Assembly (NCBI GenBank): GCA_034336665.1
Contig: JAPFBE010000003.1
Location: 34,756,360-34,820,359 of the forward strand
Reading direction: 5' to 3'
Length of the DNA: 64,000 nucleotides
Source: Luscinia megarhynchos
Lineage: Eukaryota; Chordata; Aves; Passeriformes; Turdidae
Part shown: in pieces, positions 26,351 to 39,385 of the stretch
Numbering within the stretch: position 1 is the stretch's first letter
Layout of the letters: every line of letters begins with the position of its first letter
Made by a program: the position numbers and the translations under genes
The notes under the pieces: generated by a model
Seen by the model: the letters and a program-made list of their open reading frames with translations, nothing else
What the model was told of the DNA's origin: nothing
The model's database searches: none

Positions 26351-29300
26351 AAAGAAAAGGAAAAAAAAAGAAGGAAAGTTGAAACCACTTTTAGCAGAGT
26401 TCTATTATATCACCACAATAATTAGGAGCAGCAGCAAACTGACAGATTAATGTGACGGCACACTGTGGAAAGGAAGGAGGCAATTCAGTTGGATCATTGA
26501 ATCAGTGCTTAGTGCCTCAAATCCCTTATCATTTAAACTAGTGTGCAAACTACTTTTGGCATCAGAAGGAAATTTCATGGCAATTTCTTTAATAGCAGCT
26601 GAAAGCTGGACCATCACTGGCTCTTAGCAATAACTCACACAAGGAACCACAAGACAAGTTTGTTCAATATAATGCTAAAACCACTAGATTTGGTTCTCAC
26701 ATCTGCTGAACCTTCACAAATTCTGTTTAAACTTAATCATCACATTACAGAGCTCTCTTATTAATATAAATATTACTTGTGCTTGTTTTTCTAAAGGATT
26801 TTTAAAAATTGACCGCTATGGCAAATACTAAAGTTGGCTATGAAATTTGAAAATGTATCCCTTGTTGCATACATGTTCTTTATAGAGAAAAATATTACTC
26901 GTTCCATTTTACTTCTATTTTTTCCAGAGCTGATGGCCATGCTACTACACTTCTCAGCTAAAAAGGTTTCCCAGGAGCAACTTAGCAGGCAGCAAATCCT
27001 ATCTGGAAGCCTCCAGTTCCCTCTGCTAAGAAAAGTTTATTAGAGTGGACAAGGAGTCACTTAGATGTCAGTTAGATGCCTATTGTTGGCATTAGAAACA
27101 TTGAGGCTTGGGCTGGAAGAAAAGACCATGTTTCCTACAGACAGGAAATGATGCTTTTCACCTGCATCCTTTCACATTAGAGAAGCCAAGAAATGACAAC
27201 ACTAAAAATTTTGTAACCTCACTGCTGCCCACAGAATGTGGTATCATCATGCAACCTGTGGTAAGCATTCTCATGACATTTTTTAACACTGAGATACATC
27301 AGATAACACTGTACTCAGATATATTGATCAAGAGGATTTAACTTTTTACCAAATCACTTCTCAAATATTGTGAAAACCACATTGAAAAATTGCCTGACAA
27401 ATAGCCAATCTCCAGATTTTATTGTGGGTATCAGAAGTTTTTCTTTAATATCTAATAATACAAGACCTTTGAGCAGAAGGATAACTTCCTTCTCCTTTAA
27501 GTTAAATAATGGCAAGTTATTAGATTTTATTTGCAATCAATTCTATCAGCTAGTTGAAGGAAATGGATCGTTATCAAAGTGTGATGGAACCATGGAAATA
27601 CAGGAAGAAAAAAAAGCACTTTCAAAACCTTTTCCTATTTCAAAGAACTTTTCAAGGCAGACACTGATTTGACTATTGAAAGTTTTCAGTGGCACTCATG
27701 CATTACTTTATTTCCTATTTTTGCATGCACACCTTGAGGCTTGTCTGGAGGTATCTGTATTGTATGATAGGACTTTGTTCTGACCTCTAAGTTAAATAAA
27801 TCATGCTGGGTTTAAGCTCATATATGCCAGCTGGGGTCCAGAGACACTTTGGACCAAATTAAGAAAAAATGAATCTTATTGTGAATGTTAAAGATGGACT
27901 GTAACTCAAATAAACAATCTCACAGAAATTGTCATTCCTGCTTTCTGAGCACAGAAGTGGAACTAGCTTAGACATTCTGCACAGTGGTTAGGCTGACTGA
28001 GGCAGAAATGTGTCTGGTGCCTTCCCTCTATCACTGCCAGGAGTTGCTTACATGGGTCAGGAACTAGGTTTAGTCTACTAATCTTTTAACAGGACCTTGC
28101 AATAGGCTTAGTTCACCAAGAAAGTGGAAGTTTCCTGAATGGAGCTTCCACTGTCTACCATGGACTATACTGGAACCAGTTAATTATTCCCTTCAGATTT
28201 CAGGCAAAGGGCTGATGAAGGCATCCAAACAGCCTGGGGACCTGATCTGCAGCTGGTGATAGCTGCACGTACAAACCATTAAGGAAGGAGTGATGATCAA
28301 TGCAGTGTGAATTATTAGTGGGCAGCTTCCAAATGAACCAAGTTAATAACAACAGGGTCTAATTAAGTCATGCTCTCTGTTTCTTATCTCTGCCTGCATG
28401 CCTGATGCAAAGGCTTTTATTCAGGTGACTTGTCTCAAAAGCACAAAAGAAAAGCAAGTAGTTTGTTGCAACTCTTGGAAGAAATAAGGTAGGAAAATTA
28501 TTTGAGAAAACTCTACTGGGAATGTGAATATGATTTCTGTGGAAAAAAAAAATCTGACATATTTCTTGTTAAAACTTTCTGGGTATAGAACTGCTGAAGA
28601 TATGAGAGACTTTGTACTTTGGGTGCCAGAATATATGAGGCTACAATTCTTCTGTGTTCCAACCAGTAAGAAATAAAATCACCATCTCTGGAGATGGTTT
28701 CAGCAACTTTGCTAGAGCCAGCTCTTTCCTGAGGGAGTTCACATTGAAGCAGCATTCTCCTGAAGATGGCATGATGAAGTCTCTGGAGCTCTTTCTGCCA
28801 CCACTGTCATTTAAGTGAAAAAAAATTCAAGCAGTGGGTACTGCTTTTAGATGGAAGATGGAAATGCTGAAATAAATATGACTTTTGGTAGGTAGAGCCT
28901 GGTCTCCCATGTAATTACTGTGAATTTTATATATTACCCAATAGTAAGAATAATTTAATTTATTTGTAGTTGTGGGATAAGTTTTCTGATTTTTGACAGT
29001 AATAATATAACTTTAATTTTTGTTTTTAAATATTTCTGCTAAGAAAAAAAAGTGCCAAATTTTTCAGAACTTTTGTTCCTCAACCATCCATAAGAAAATA
29101 AAATCTGTGATTTCAACCTTTCTCTTGCATTTAGTCTCTTTACCTGGGCCTCTATTGAAAATTATTTAAATGAGCTACAGGTATAGGTTTGCCAGGCAGG
29201 AAGAGGGAACCTAGAAAAATGCCTGTCTGTCCACTGACACAGAGCACAATCTCCTCTCTATTCCAGTGTCCACAACATCTCCCCCTAGGAGAAATATTAA

Positions 29301-30783
29301 AGAGGCTTTGCTATAATTTTCCCCAAACACTTCAGGCTTTAACTTATGATCTTATTATTTATCTTTATTTCTATTTATTCTACTGCATACATAGTTGAAA
29401 TGGTGCTGAAATTCCCAGAAAAGAAATTATTTCTCTTAAGAAAGTATTTGTTCTGTGAATAAGGTGGCTGACTGGAGAATATTTTCTTGAATTTTTCATT
29501 ATCAAAAAGATGTGGAGAATGTGAGATTGTGGGGAACATTAAAATATTTTATATGTGTTAAGATCTACATGCCTCTCTTTTAATTAATTGGAAGGTATTA
29601 TATTTGTCTTGCTCTGAAATGAGACAATTAATGATATTTAAGCTTTTCAGCACTAAGTGCCAATGGATTGGCCACATAACTAAAGAAATAATTTAATTAT
29701 GGAATATGAAGTTTCTTCCAGATCTCTGCTTTTTTGCAAAGAATGCTCAGGAGCAGCAATTACAGAAACTTTTATGCATCAGATTGATTTAGAAGGAAAA
29801 GGTTGAGAGCTAATGAGTCTAGCAATGTCTTGAAGAGATTTGAAATCCAGGAGAAGAATCACTTCATAGATGGAAAGCAAGATGCTTATTGCACTGTTAT
29901 GTAAAGACAAAACTTTCTGTGAGTGACATGATCAAATAAATATCCCACAACAAAATTTAAATTTGATTTATAGTTTCAGAACTTCTTATGACTATGTATA
30001 ATTCTAGGGTTTCCTATGAAATAGTTAATTTTTTTGGTTTTTTTTTTTTTTTTAACTGTTCCACTATGGATTCTATAATGTGCTACAGCTCCCACAGGGC
30101 CGTAGAAAAATATCTCTGCAAATTCCACAACAAATTTATGTTTGAAAGATCTTATCTGATGAGAAATTTTGACAATCTTCTGGCAATCTTTAGGATGTGA
30201 CTATAGGAAACGCTAACACACATTTATCCTGTTTGCGAATCGGGCTGAGTTTGTGCTGTTACCTCACAGCAGACTTTCTGTACTGTATCATCATTGAGTA
30301 CAGGCTTGGAGGCTCTGCTGTTCCATCTTCTATCCAATAATTTAAAAAAATCCACTTAATAGTTTCCTCTCTCTCTACTTTTCTGTTATGAGTGAAATGT
30401 GTCACCCCATCCACGACATCTACCCAGTTTGAGTTCATTTAACTTGAGCATAGTCAAGTGGCTTCTGCACAATTGTGTTAGTACCCCACAGATGCATATA
30501 AAGGGATTGAGAATTATACTTTCACTTGATTTCTTCCTTGACAAGCATTTCTAATTTACCACTTGTCCTGTTTTTAATCAGATTTGAGCTTCTGTCAGGC
30601 TGAGATGCATTCTGTGTTTAATGAAGCAAATTGTTGATTAAAGCCTTTGATATCATAAAAAATTATTTGGCCCTTATTTTCTATTGTTTTTTACCTCTGT
30701 CATTAAAGAATTATGCTGAATTTGGAATGATGAGGCCAACAGCCATATTGGTAACAGTCTAACTCTTTATGGTGTTGTTTGTA

Positions 30784-30840
30784 CAACCTTTATTACACTA
30801 ATACCATGCAATCTTTATCACACTAGTGCAATCCTTTCTT
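30784..30840. repeat. Imperfect tandem duplication of about 20-25 bp
   Basis: CAACCTTTATTACACTAATA at 30784 is followed at 30809 by CAATCTTTATCACACTAGTG and then by a partial CAATCCTTTCTTCTA. The units match with a handful of substitutions. This is a small, old local duplication. Confidence 0.8.
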
Positions 30841-32095
30841 CTAGGGCATAACCAGAAGTGATCCATATGCTCCCTTTAATGTTCTTTAATGTCAAACCTT
30901 TCAAACACAAAATAAATTGAAAAAAAAAGTGTATTAATTGCATGCAGTGTCCACAAAAATGTATATCTTTCCTTTTCATTGTAATGCAAAATGGTTAATT
31001 TGATACAATTCATCTCAGTTAAGTGCAGTCTAACTGATTATTTATGAATGCCATGTCATTCTTGCTTTTGGTAGAGTTATTTACCCCCATCCTACCTCAG
31101 CTCATCTACTAGATTAGGAACTTAAATGTAATTGAATGTTATCCTAAATTTAACTAGAAGTTAACTGGTGTTCCTACTGCAGAAAACTGTAAAGTACCAT
31201 CCACTGTCTAAAGTTATAAAAAAAACCAACTTGACATTGAAAGTTCAAAAATCAAGAAACCAACTCCCCAAGCCTCTAGTCTACTGCTAATTTTGCTATT
31301 CTACTTGCAGTTGATGTTTCCTAAAATTTTGTTTCAGTAATTTTAAATATGCACTATGTATATGGTGAAGTTAGACTCCTTCACTTTTTATTTCATCTTC
31401 TTCTGTAGTCAAACATTCTTTTTTTGCAGCAGTGATTATTACCTCCTGCTGTATGCACAGAGAACAGCCCTAACCTACACTTTCCTAGACTATTATAAGG
31501 AGCTGCTATTTGCACTTAGTGTGATAGTATCTCAGCTCCTTTGCTCTGCTTTCTCTGTGTTTACTTTAGCATGATCTCATGTGTTCTGAGTCCAGGTGAT
31601 AGGGATTTTATTCACCCTCCCACATAAGCTTCTTACAATGACAATAATAGTCCTCCATCTTCACATACCAGACCAATTGATACATTCTTGATGTGGTTTT
31701 TAGCATTGCACCGTTCTGTTCAATCATAGTTATCCCATGATTAACTAATGTCACAGAATACCATTCGCCCTTATCACTTCCAGTGGATAAAATTTCATTT
31801 CAGAGCATAAATTCCCAGTATTAAGTGGGCGACCTTGCATTTAATTCTCTGAAGCAGCATTTTTAGAATATACAGCATTAAAGACAGACAGTGTTTTCCT
31901 TATTCTGAATTTTCTGAATCTCTGCAATATGAAGGCTATCACTCAGTTTTCCTTCATTGCCAGATGTCATCAGGAGACTTACACTCTTTGTCCTACAGTT
32001 CCACATTTAACAGAATTTGTAAATGGCCTCAAGCTCTACTCAGGAGCTCTGCTGATAAACTACATACTCAGATTGCATATTTAAACATACTCATT

Positions 32096-32117
32096 TCTCT
32101 CTCTCTCTCCCCCCCCC
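32096..32117 (+). repeat. TC simple repeat followed by a C9 run
   Basis: A (TC)n run passes directly into nine C residues at 32109-32117. It is a pure pyrimidine tract of about 22 bases. Confidence 0.95.
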
Positions 32118-32959
32118 AACAATGAGTCAGTCTCTTCTCCATCTGACAGGATTTTATTAATCCCTACCTTCTTCATCTGCACTAATAAAATGTCTAACAT
32201 GGCATCCCATCAGATGATTTGTAGCAATCCAGAGAGATTAGATCAATTGCATCTCATCTGTCTGAAAATTTGTGTGGTTCTTCATGTGAACAATAAATAA
32301 AAGTAAGATTTGTTTAAACAAATGTCCAAAAGACAACAAAGAATTGCATATTAAAGCAACTCCTCCAAACCAGAACACACAACTGTTCATGTCATTTTAA
32401 GTCTTCAAAGAAAAAAAAAGTTCTGCTGCCAAATTCCTTCACTCTTCAATTTGTTGAATACATTGAAGTAGAGCTGGAAGGGGAGAAAAAAAAAGATCAA
32501 TCCACTTTGTGGTATATTTTGATGTTTGGAAAACTGTTCTCATGCTGGCTTAGATCAAAACCCAGAAATTTGGGTTTTGCTTGGAAATAGTGTGGGGTTT
32601 TGGCGCTAGGAACATCCACCTGTCTGCCTGTCCTGCTGCTCCTGGAAGACCCAGAGCTAGTGGTTATGGCACCCAGCAGGTGCTTTATTGAGGAGCCACA
32701 GAGATGAGCTGGCAGGACACCAAGAAAAGTTTCAAAGCTTGTCTGGTGGCAGATTTCCAACGGGATCTCATCACAATTGGACTATTTTAGCACAAAATTT
32801 GCATTCTGAGGAAGTAAAAAAATTGCAAAAATTAAAACATTTTCTCTGGATTTTCTGACCAGCTTTAGTGTTAATTATTCTTGCTATGGGAAAAAGCAGA
32901 TACTCTCTGTGTGTGACACAGATTGCAAACTATCTACTGTGTTGGGACTTGTGCTGAAC

Positions 32960-33300
32960 ACACTTCTGGTGTCTCCTGTTGGGGTTTTGAGGACACTAAG
33001 AACCCACCTGTCCTTGCCCAGCTTCCCTGTGGCTTCACCCCCACCCTGCCCTCTGCCCAGGACCCCATGTCAGCCCCCCAGGGCCATCAGTCCCTGTCTC
33101 ACTGCTGCTGGTCTCCTGCTCCCCACAGCCCTGCCCAGCCCAGACTGGGCAAAAGATCTTCACTGCCACCAGGTTAGGTTGATACTCCATTGCCTGGTTG
33201 ATGCTTTGATGAGACATGCTTTTAACCAGCCTGCTTTTCTGGCTGGGCCATAGCCCTTTCTGCTGTCGTGGGTATCCTGACATCTCAGAGCTGGCAGCAA
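32960..33300. other. C-rich patch in AT-rich surroundings
   Basis: On the plus strand this stretch is much richer in C than its flanks, with CCTGCCC, CCCCACAG and CAGCCCCCC words, while CpG is rare. Open frames exist on both strands (32909-33253 plus, 33035-33397 minus) because stop codons are scarce at this composition. They overlap each other, look proline-rich and match nothing I know. It is not a typical CpG-island promoter. It may be an unrecognised repeat or a local composition shift. Confidence 0.5.
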
Positions 33301-34743
33301 GTTTTAGACTGTTAGTGAGGTCCATATTTATCAGAACTCTCACTGTAGGTGAGAAGGAAATGGGCTTGGTGAAGCAAAAGTGCCTTGCAAGGGTCACAAG
33401 AAGCCACTAGGTCCTCATAAAATTCAAAGTTTTCTCACAAATTGCAATCATAAAACACGTTTTGGATTATAGCATGCTCTGGATTTATATGGTTTGACGT
33501 AAATGAATTAATTTGGTTTGGAAGTCTGGGCATAAGGCAAAATTGAAGGCATAAAGTACTTATACTGTAGCTGTATGAATATTTTATATTTTGATAAACC
33601 TAAAGAATTAGCCCAGGATTTAACCATATAAAATTATTTCTTATTATTAGCTGGTGTAAAGCCATAGTTGTCAATGAACTAGGATTATTAACTCTATGCA
33701 AATGTCTGAAATAAAGTCTATTTTCAAATTTGATAAGAACTATAAATATAATATTAAGAGTTTAGAAAAAGTTTGTGCTATGGAGTTGACTCATCTAAAA
33801 TAATAGTAACCTAGGTAACTTTTTAAAAAAATAAGAAGATTTTTTTCTTCACATCACTTTCCCAGTTCAATTTAGTGTGTTCAAATTTATGAATTGGAAC
33901 ACTGGAATGAGGAGGAAGACAGAAATTTCAGAGTGTTGAAAACCAGGCCAGTGAGTATTTAAGACAGCATTTCCTGCAGAAAGGATGTAAACTAATGAAT
34001 AACTAAGTAGGTTAATTATAGCTTTCTTTTTTTTCCCCCTCATATTTACAAACCTTTCTAAATGTGTTACCTGTTTCTGTTCGACTTTAAATTAAACTGA
34101 TGATGACTCAAAAGTATATTTCTAACACAGAAGACAATCTGCTGCCTTTTTGTGGTAGTTCATTTAGCTGGAACTCTACAATATTCATACCCAGCTTGGA
34201 TCTCCAATGTATTTCTTTGTAGTAACATAAACATTGTGCTTTCAAGGCTGCAGGAATCAGTTTGAGAATTTAAGGAACCAAGGTGAAGAACTGTCATTTC
34301 TCAGATATTTCATGAAATATTGTAGTTATTTAGGAAATACACATAGCCCGGAATGTAAAGTTTCTAAACTGAAACTTGCAAGCAAAAAAATATTCAGGGT
34401 TTAGCCCCAGCTTCAAATCCAATTCATATTTCAGAATTTTGATGTTTCCTTGTGCAAACAATTTCAAATGCACAATTTTTTTTTATCCTAGCTAATATAC
34501 ATGATATAAAGTTTATGCTCCAAGACACAAACAAGCCATTAAGCCAGAGGAGGCATGAAGAAATGTGTCCTGTCATCAATTTATCCTGTATTTGTCTATG
34601 CTCAAACTTCCTGGTCCCTTTTTGAATCATCTGGTGCTAACCACAGTGAGACAGGATGCTGAGTAAAACAGCAAACAGTCTGATCCAACCTGGCAGTTTC
34701 TGTAAAGCCAAGTCACAAACGGAGGTGGCTTTATCTAATAGAT

Positions 34744-34860
34744 AACAATGGCAATTACATGCTTGTTAGTACATCTTGACCTAGTTTCCCCTTGATTTAT
34801 GCAGAAGGTGACAGCTAAAGCTAATCTATGACAACTATTGTTAAAGCACAACTATTGTGT
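34744..34860. promoter_or_regulatory. Cluster of SOX-like ACAAT motifs
   Basis: AACAATGG lies at 34744-34751, and the 11-mer ACAACTATTGT occurs twice, at 34831-34841 and 34848-34858. Each 11-mer contains ATTGT, the reverse complement of the SOX core ACAAT, and has inverted ACAA/TTGT ends, so each could be read on both strands. HMG-box SOX factors bind such cores. Whether these sites are used is not visible here, and similar motifs arise often in AT-rich DNA. Confidence 0.2.
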
Positions 34861-36924
34861 AGTTCTAGAATCGTTTAAGAGCAAGCACTTTTGTTTCTGC
34901 TGTCTCCAAATATCTTTCTAAGTGTCTATACACGTGTAAATTTTCTTTTGTCTTTGTATCTCCCAAAGTGTGGCAATACTAACGGCATTTGGGTACTGTA
35001 TTCAACACAGCATATATAATGACTATTTATTACCGTCTCCCTCTCTAATGTATTTAAAAACTCATATAACTATTGTATTGGGAGTTAAATCACATCTTAA
35101 AAATTGTGGTTTCAAATGAACATGGTATTCTTTTTTTCTGCTATTCGCTTTTCTGATATCTGTTCTTCCCTCCCTCCCCCACACACCCCACTGTTTTTCT
35201 CCCTTCACTCTAGAATATATCCCTTTTACTCCCATTTGGATTTCCTAGCTGAGAAAAAAGGAATGAAGACTTCAGGAGTTTGCTTCCTGGTATTACTTGC
35301 TAGCAAGTAACATAAGGCCTGAAATATTTCTTGAACCAACCTTTCTGTGCTTTTATTCAGTCTTTTTGATCAGCTAGTGTGACCTGCAGAGATTCTATGT
35401 TACTCCAGTGATTTGCTGTCTTTGCATTCCTGAAACATAACGAAGTCAATAATAAATAAACTTCTAGTGCTCACCTCCTGCAGATTTCAAGTGCTTCCTG
35501 TCTTAACGAGTTAAGTTTTTCTTAAAATGTAAGCTCCCCTGGCTACAAAATGTGAAGTTTTATGACTTAAAAAGTCCTGGATACATTTATTTGTCTTTAA
35601 CAAAAACCAGCTTGGCAATGTGCATGCAGTGCATGGAGAGAGGCAGGCACTGCCCACTGGGATGCTCCAGTCCAGAGCATGGGACACAGAACTGCCCAAG
35701 GAGGCTGGTGGGGACTGCAGAGGAGGTAACTTGCATTTTGCTCCTCTGCTGACTCCAGTACCTGGCCGGGATTGAATAGAGAGATTTACATCATTCTGCA
35801 GTCCTTAGCCTGGTCACTAGAGCCCTCTGTAAGACCAGGAGGGCTTGGGCATGTACTCATTTCAAAAAAAGCTACCAGTGAAGATACTGAGGTTTCTTTA
35901 ACTATCAGCTGTTCTAGGCTGACCTTTTTATGAACTTCTTTCATTTTGACATAAACAAAATTCATTGCCTCAGAGACATGGATAAAGGAGGAATGCCTGG
36001 ATCACAGAGCAGCACCCAGCTAACTCAGGGAGAAAAAAGCACATTGGAAATGCCAAATCAAAGCAATAAAAATCAGAATATTAAGGATCTGTATTTTGGG
36101 TTTTGGGCTGCAATGCAATACTGAGACAAATCCCTTGATTGCTCCTAACAGTGGTTTGGTTCAAAAAAATATTTAGGTACAAAAAATGAGACTCCTTCCA
36201 GGGATAATGACATTAGAAACTTTGCTTCAGGTGTTCACAAAATGTGATCTAGCATCTAATGGAAAAATAATGCTCCCAGGCAACGACTGGTTCTTCCAGC
36301 AGATTGAAATCACATGTGGTGGGATGCCAGGTCCAGGAAACTCACTAGCTTGAATTAGCCCCCCAAACTGCATTTATTTGAGATGTAGAATTCTCAGCAA
36401 CTGCTTTGATTTTCTTCTGGTCTTCTTGTGCTGAAGCTTGGACCAGCAGAGAAATAAATTTACATGATATTGGGCCATAAATGAAAAGTTAGATTTTTGA
36501 AATGGATGGAAGAAAGAATTCAGCCATTAAAATGGATGCTGCCTAGACACCCCTAATATTAGATTAATTTTAGAGCAATATGCAGGGAAAAAAATGGTTG
36601 AGATAGGAGCTATTGAACCGGGAGGCAATGGGAAACAAGAAAAATATCATTAACTCATTTTAATGTAATTTTCCTTAGTTTATTTGGTTTTTGAACTAAC
36701 ATCTCTGAAAACAAGATAAGACATAGCATTTCATTGAAGATGTATAGGCTATACATACACTCTTATGTTCCAGCTATTGAAAGTATTGCTAATAGAATTT
36801 CTGAATGCCTTCAGATCATTCCTTCTGATATGTACAGTGTCATCTGGGGAAACCACACTAATGTATTTTTAAAAAGCCTGAATGGCCACTTGTAAATTGT
36901 TTCTGTTGTTAAATGTAGTTCTGT

Positions 36925-36938
36925 ATTTGCATGCAAAT
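36925..36938. promoter_or_regulatory. Palindromic double POU octamer
   Basis: ATTTGCATGCAAAT is a perfect 14-bp palindrome made of two overlapping octamers, ATTTGCAT and its complement ATGCAAAT. The octamer is the known site of POU-domain (Oct) proteins, and palindromic arrangements can bind dimers. It lies in AT-rich sequence followed by GAATTATTTAAT. Function is an inference. Confidence 0.3.
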
Positions 36939-39356
36939 GAATTATTTAATGGGATATATTTCAGTAAAATTGCTATTTTTCTTTAACAACTGCTGTTTTA
37001 CCTTTTCAGATACTCTCTTAAGAAAAAGAATCCAACAATTTAAAATGACACAGAAAAGTAGATCTTGGACTAAACCCTATCAGTTGTTAAATGAAACTGC
37101 TTTTCAGTTACATTGAAATGAAAGTTCCATCTACTGATAAAAACAGTAGTATTAAAAATATTGTACTGTATTTTAGAACATTCAAAATCATCTAGTGTAA
37201 TCTAAAATTGCATCTCAAATCATCTGCTTTATCTCCTACTTTTGGCACAGTTTCAGCAGTTAATGAGAGAAAATATATATAAAGCAGAAACAATGTGTAG
37301 AAATTCATAGTTTCTTAGAAACCTGGATTAATTATAATGGCATTCAAACAACTCAAATATCTGATGGTCTCAGAGAATAGTTGACATATTTAGTTGATAA
37401 AGGCTTTGGAAGAAGCGTGTTCAGGAACACACTGTAGCAGTATTTCCAGGATGATTAGAGACTTGGCAGAGGCTTGCAGAGGCTTGGGTCAACAATCTTT
37501 TCAGCCAAAACCAACCACTTTAATGCAGTAAAGAGAATTGCATCTCTCTCTTTGAAAGCAGTTCTTGACTCAGAGGTGCCTTACTCCCAGCACGACACCC
37601 AAAACCTAAAGTTAGATGCATGGGAGGAAGCAACATTAAAAGAGATCAGAAATGCAGTACTGAGCAGGGCACCCCCCAAACCTGCCTGACAGAAAATGCT
37701 GGGAAATTCCTGAAATTTTGTCACAGGCTGGGAATTAGCCCTTGTCTCAGGGCAACATGCTGATATCCTTGTCTAAGCACAGGGAACGTAAAATTACATT
37801 TTGTAATGCCTGTGTAACTTGAACCTTCATACTCATGCAGTGGGAGTGGGAAGGCATCTTTCACCTGAGGGCAATGTAGCAGTTCCTCAGGCAGCACTAA
37901 ATCTGCCTGTGCTAGCGTGGTACAGCTTTGAGGGAGCACAATGCTCGTGGTGGAAAGGCTATGCACAGCAGATTGCAAGATCCTTACATTGAAACGTTGC
38001 AGTCACAATATATGTGGAGGAATCATAAGTGAAAATTTGTCATGAAAATGTGCATGTCTACTTTTGCAAGCAGGCTTTTACAATTAGTGCATTCAATATA
38101 TCTTGTGATCAACATTTGGCATTCAGCTACTGGAAAGTGCAAATTACCAAACTCTGGACAAATTACTTTTAGTAAGGAACAACAAATACAGTCATAGCTC
38201 TTGGAGGAATGTAAATTAAATCCTAGGAGAGGAATTGCTACCAGCTAGCCATGTTACTAAGTAGGAAATACAATGAATACCTAGATGTTATTTTAGAAAT
38301 CTTTCACATGTGGTTGAATCTGGCCACAGCTGCTAGCAAGCCACACAGCATCCAGGGAAAAAGTTTCAGATACTTCAGGATCAGAGAATAATATGCCAAA
38401 GAGTTCAGATGCACATCATATCACCTATTTCAACCTAAACTTCCACGAGCTTAAAGAAGATTGAAATAATAGGAAAGTTTTTCCTTCTGCCACAGCAGCT
38501 GAACAGTAAAATAATGGTGGTTTTTTTCTGCTATACTAGCAAATTATCTTTTGCATCCTGATAATATTTGAAAGCCAAATCTCTCTCTGTTAGATAATAG
38601 TCCTACCAACAGAAGTGAAATCACTTCTGTTCTGAAAATCTTACAGTGTAAGCATACAAGCAGAGCTGATGCATAAAACAAAAGGTGGGAAGGACAAGAA
38701 AAGAAGAGACATGGGAAAGTAATACAATAACACTTTACCATCACTCTGTTATAAAGAAATAGACTCATATTTCTTATCTCTGGTTGGGCTAGGACATAAC
38801 TGATAAAGAAAGGCATTTCTAGGTGGAAATGCTACTGTTCAGATTGCAAGATACTGGCCTGGTTTCAGTATTCAAGAATCATCATACTGTGGGTGAGTTT
38901 TTTTTTTTCCTGTAGGACTTTCCTTTAAGGAATCTGTAGTTGACATAAAAATAAAACCTTAGCATGTTGTAAATCTGACTAGTTAGCTGATTTAGGTTAG
39001 TGTTCAGCAGCTTTTACTTTTAGAAAGAACATGTGGTTTGAATAAGTCACAGATAGACCTAGCAGAGGAATATGGGGTATTGTTAGTTAGAAATTTGCAT
39101 TACAAGTGGGCTATTGATAAATGACAGGAGACAGGAGGAGTCTCTGTTAAAGGTAATGTAAGGATTAGTATGCATTGTGCAAATCTGCAAGTTCAATTTT
39201 AGAAGCAAAGAGGTCTGGACAATTTTTCTTCACGATTAGCTAAAATTAATCTTGGTATATGGAACCTTAGTAGGTCGTCCATTCTTACAAGATTCAATGC
39301 ACTTTAGGTTGTGGTTATATACTAGAACTGTATAATCCAAGCAATTTATACCTACA

Positions 39357-39385
39357 GATATATATATATACATATACATATACAT
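39357..39385. repeat. TA-rich simple repeat
   Basis: A short (TA)n run is followed by CATATA units. It is simple repeat DNA without further structure. Confidence 0.85.

Noticed and set aside
26316..26371. A33 run as the tail of a processed pseudogene
   Set aside because: No polyadenylation signal at the right distance, no recognisable coding sequence upstream and no visible target-site duplication. Kept only as a question.
32909..33397. Proline-rich frames on both strands as an exon
   Set aside because: The two frames overlap in opposite orientation, and C-rich composition alone explains the lack of stops. CpG is rare and I recognise no protein.
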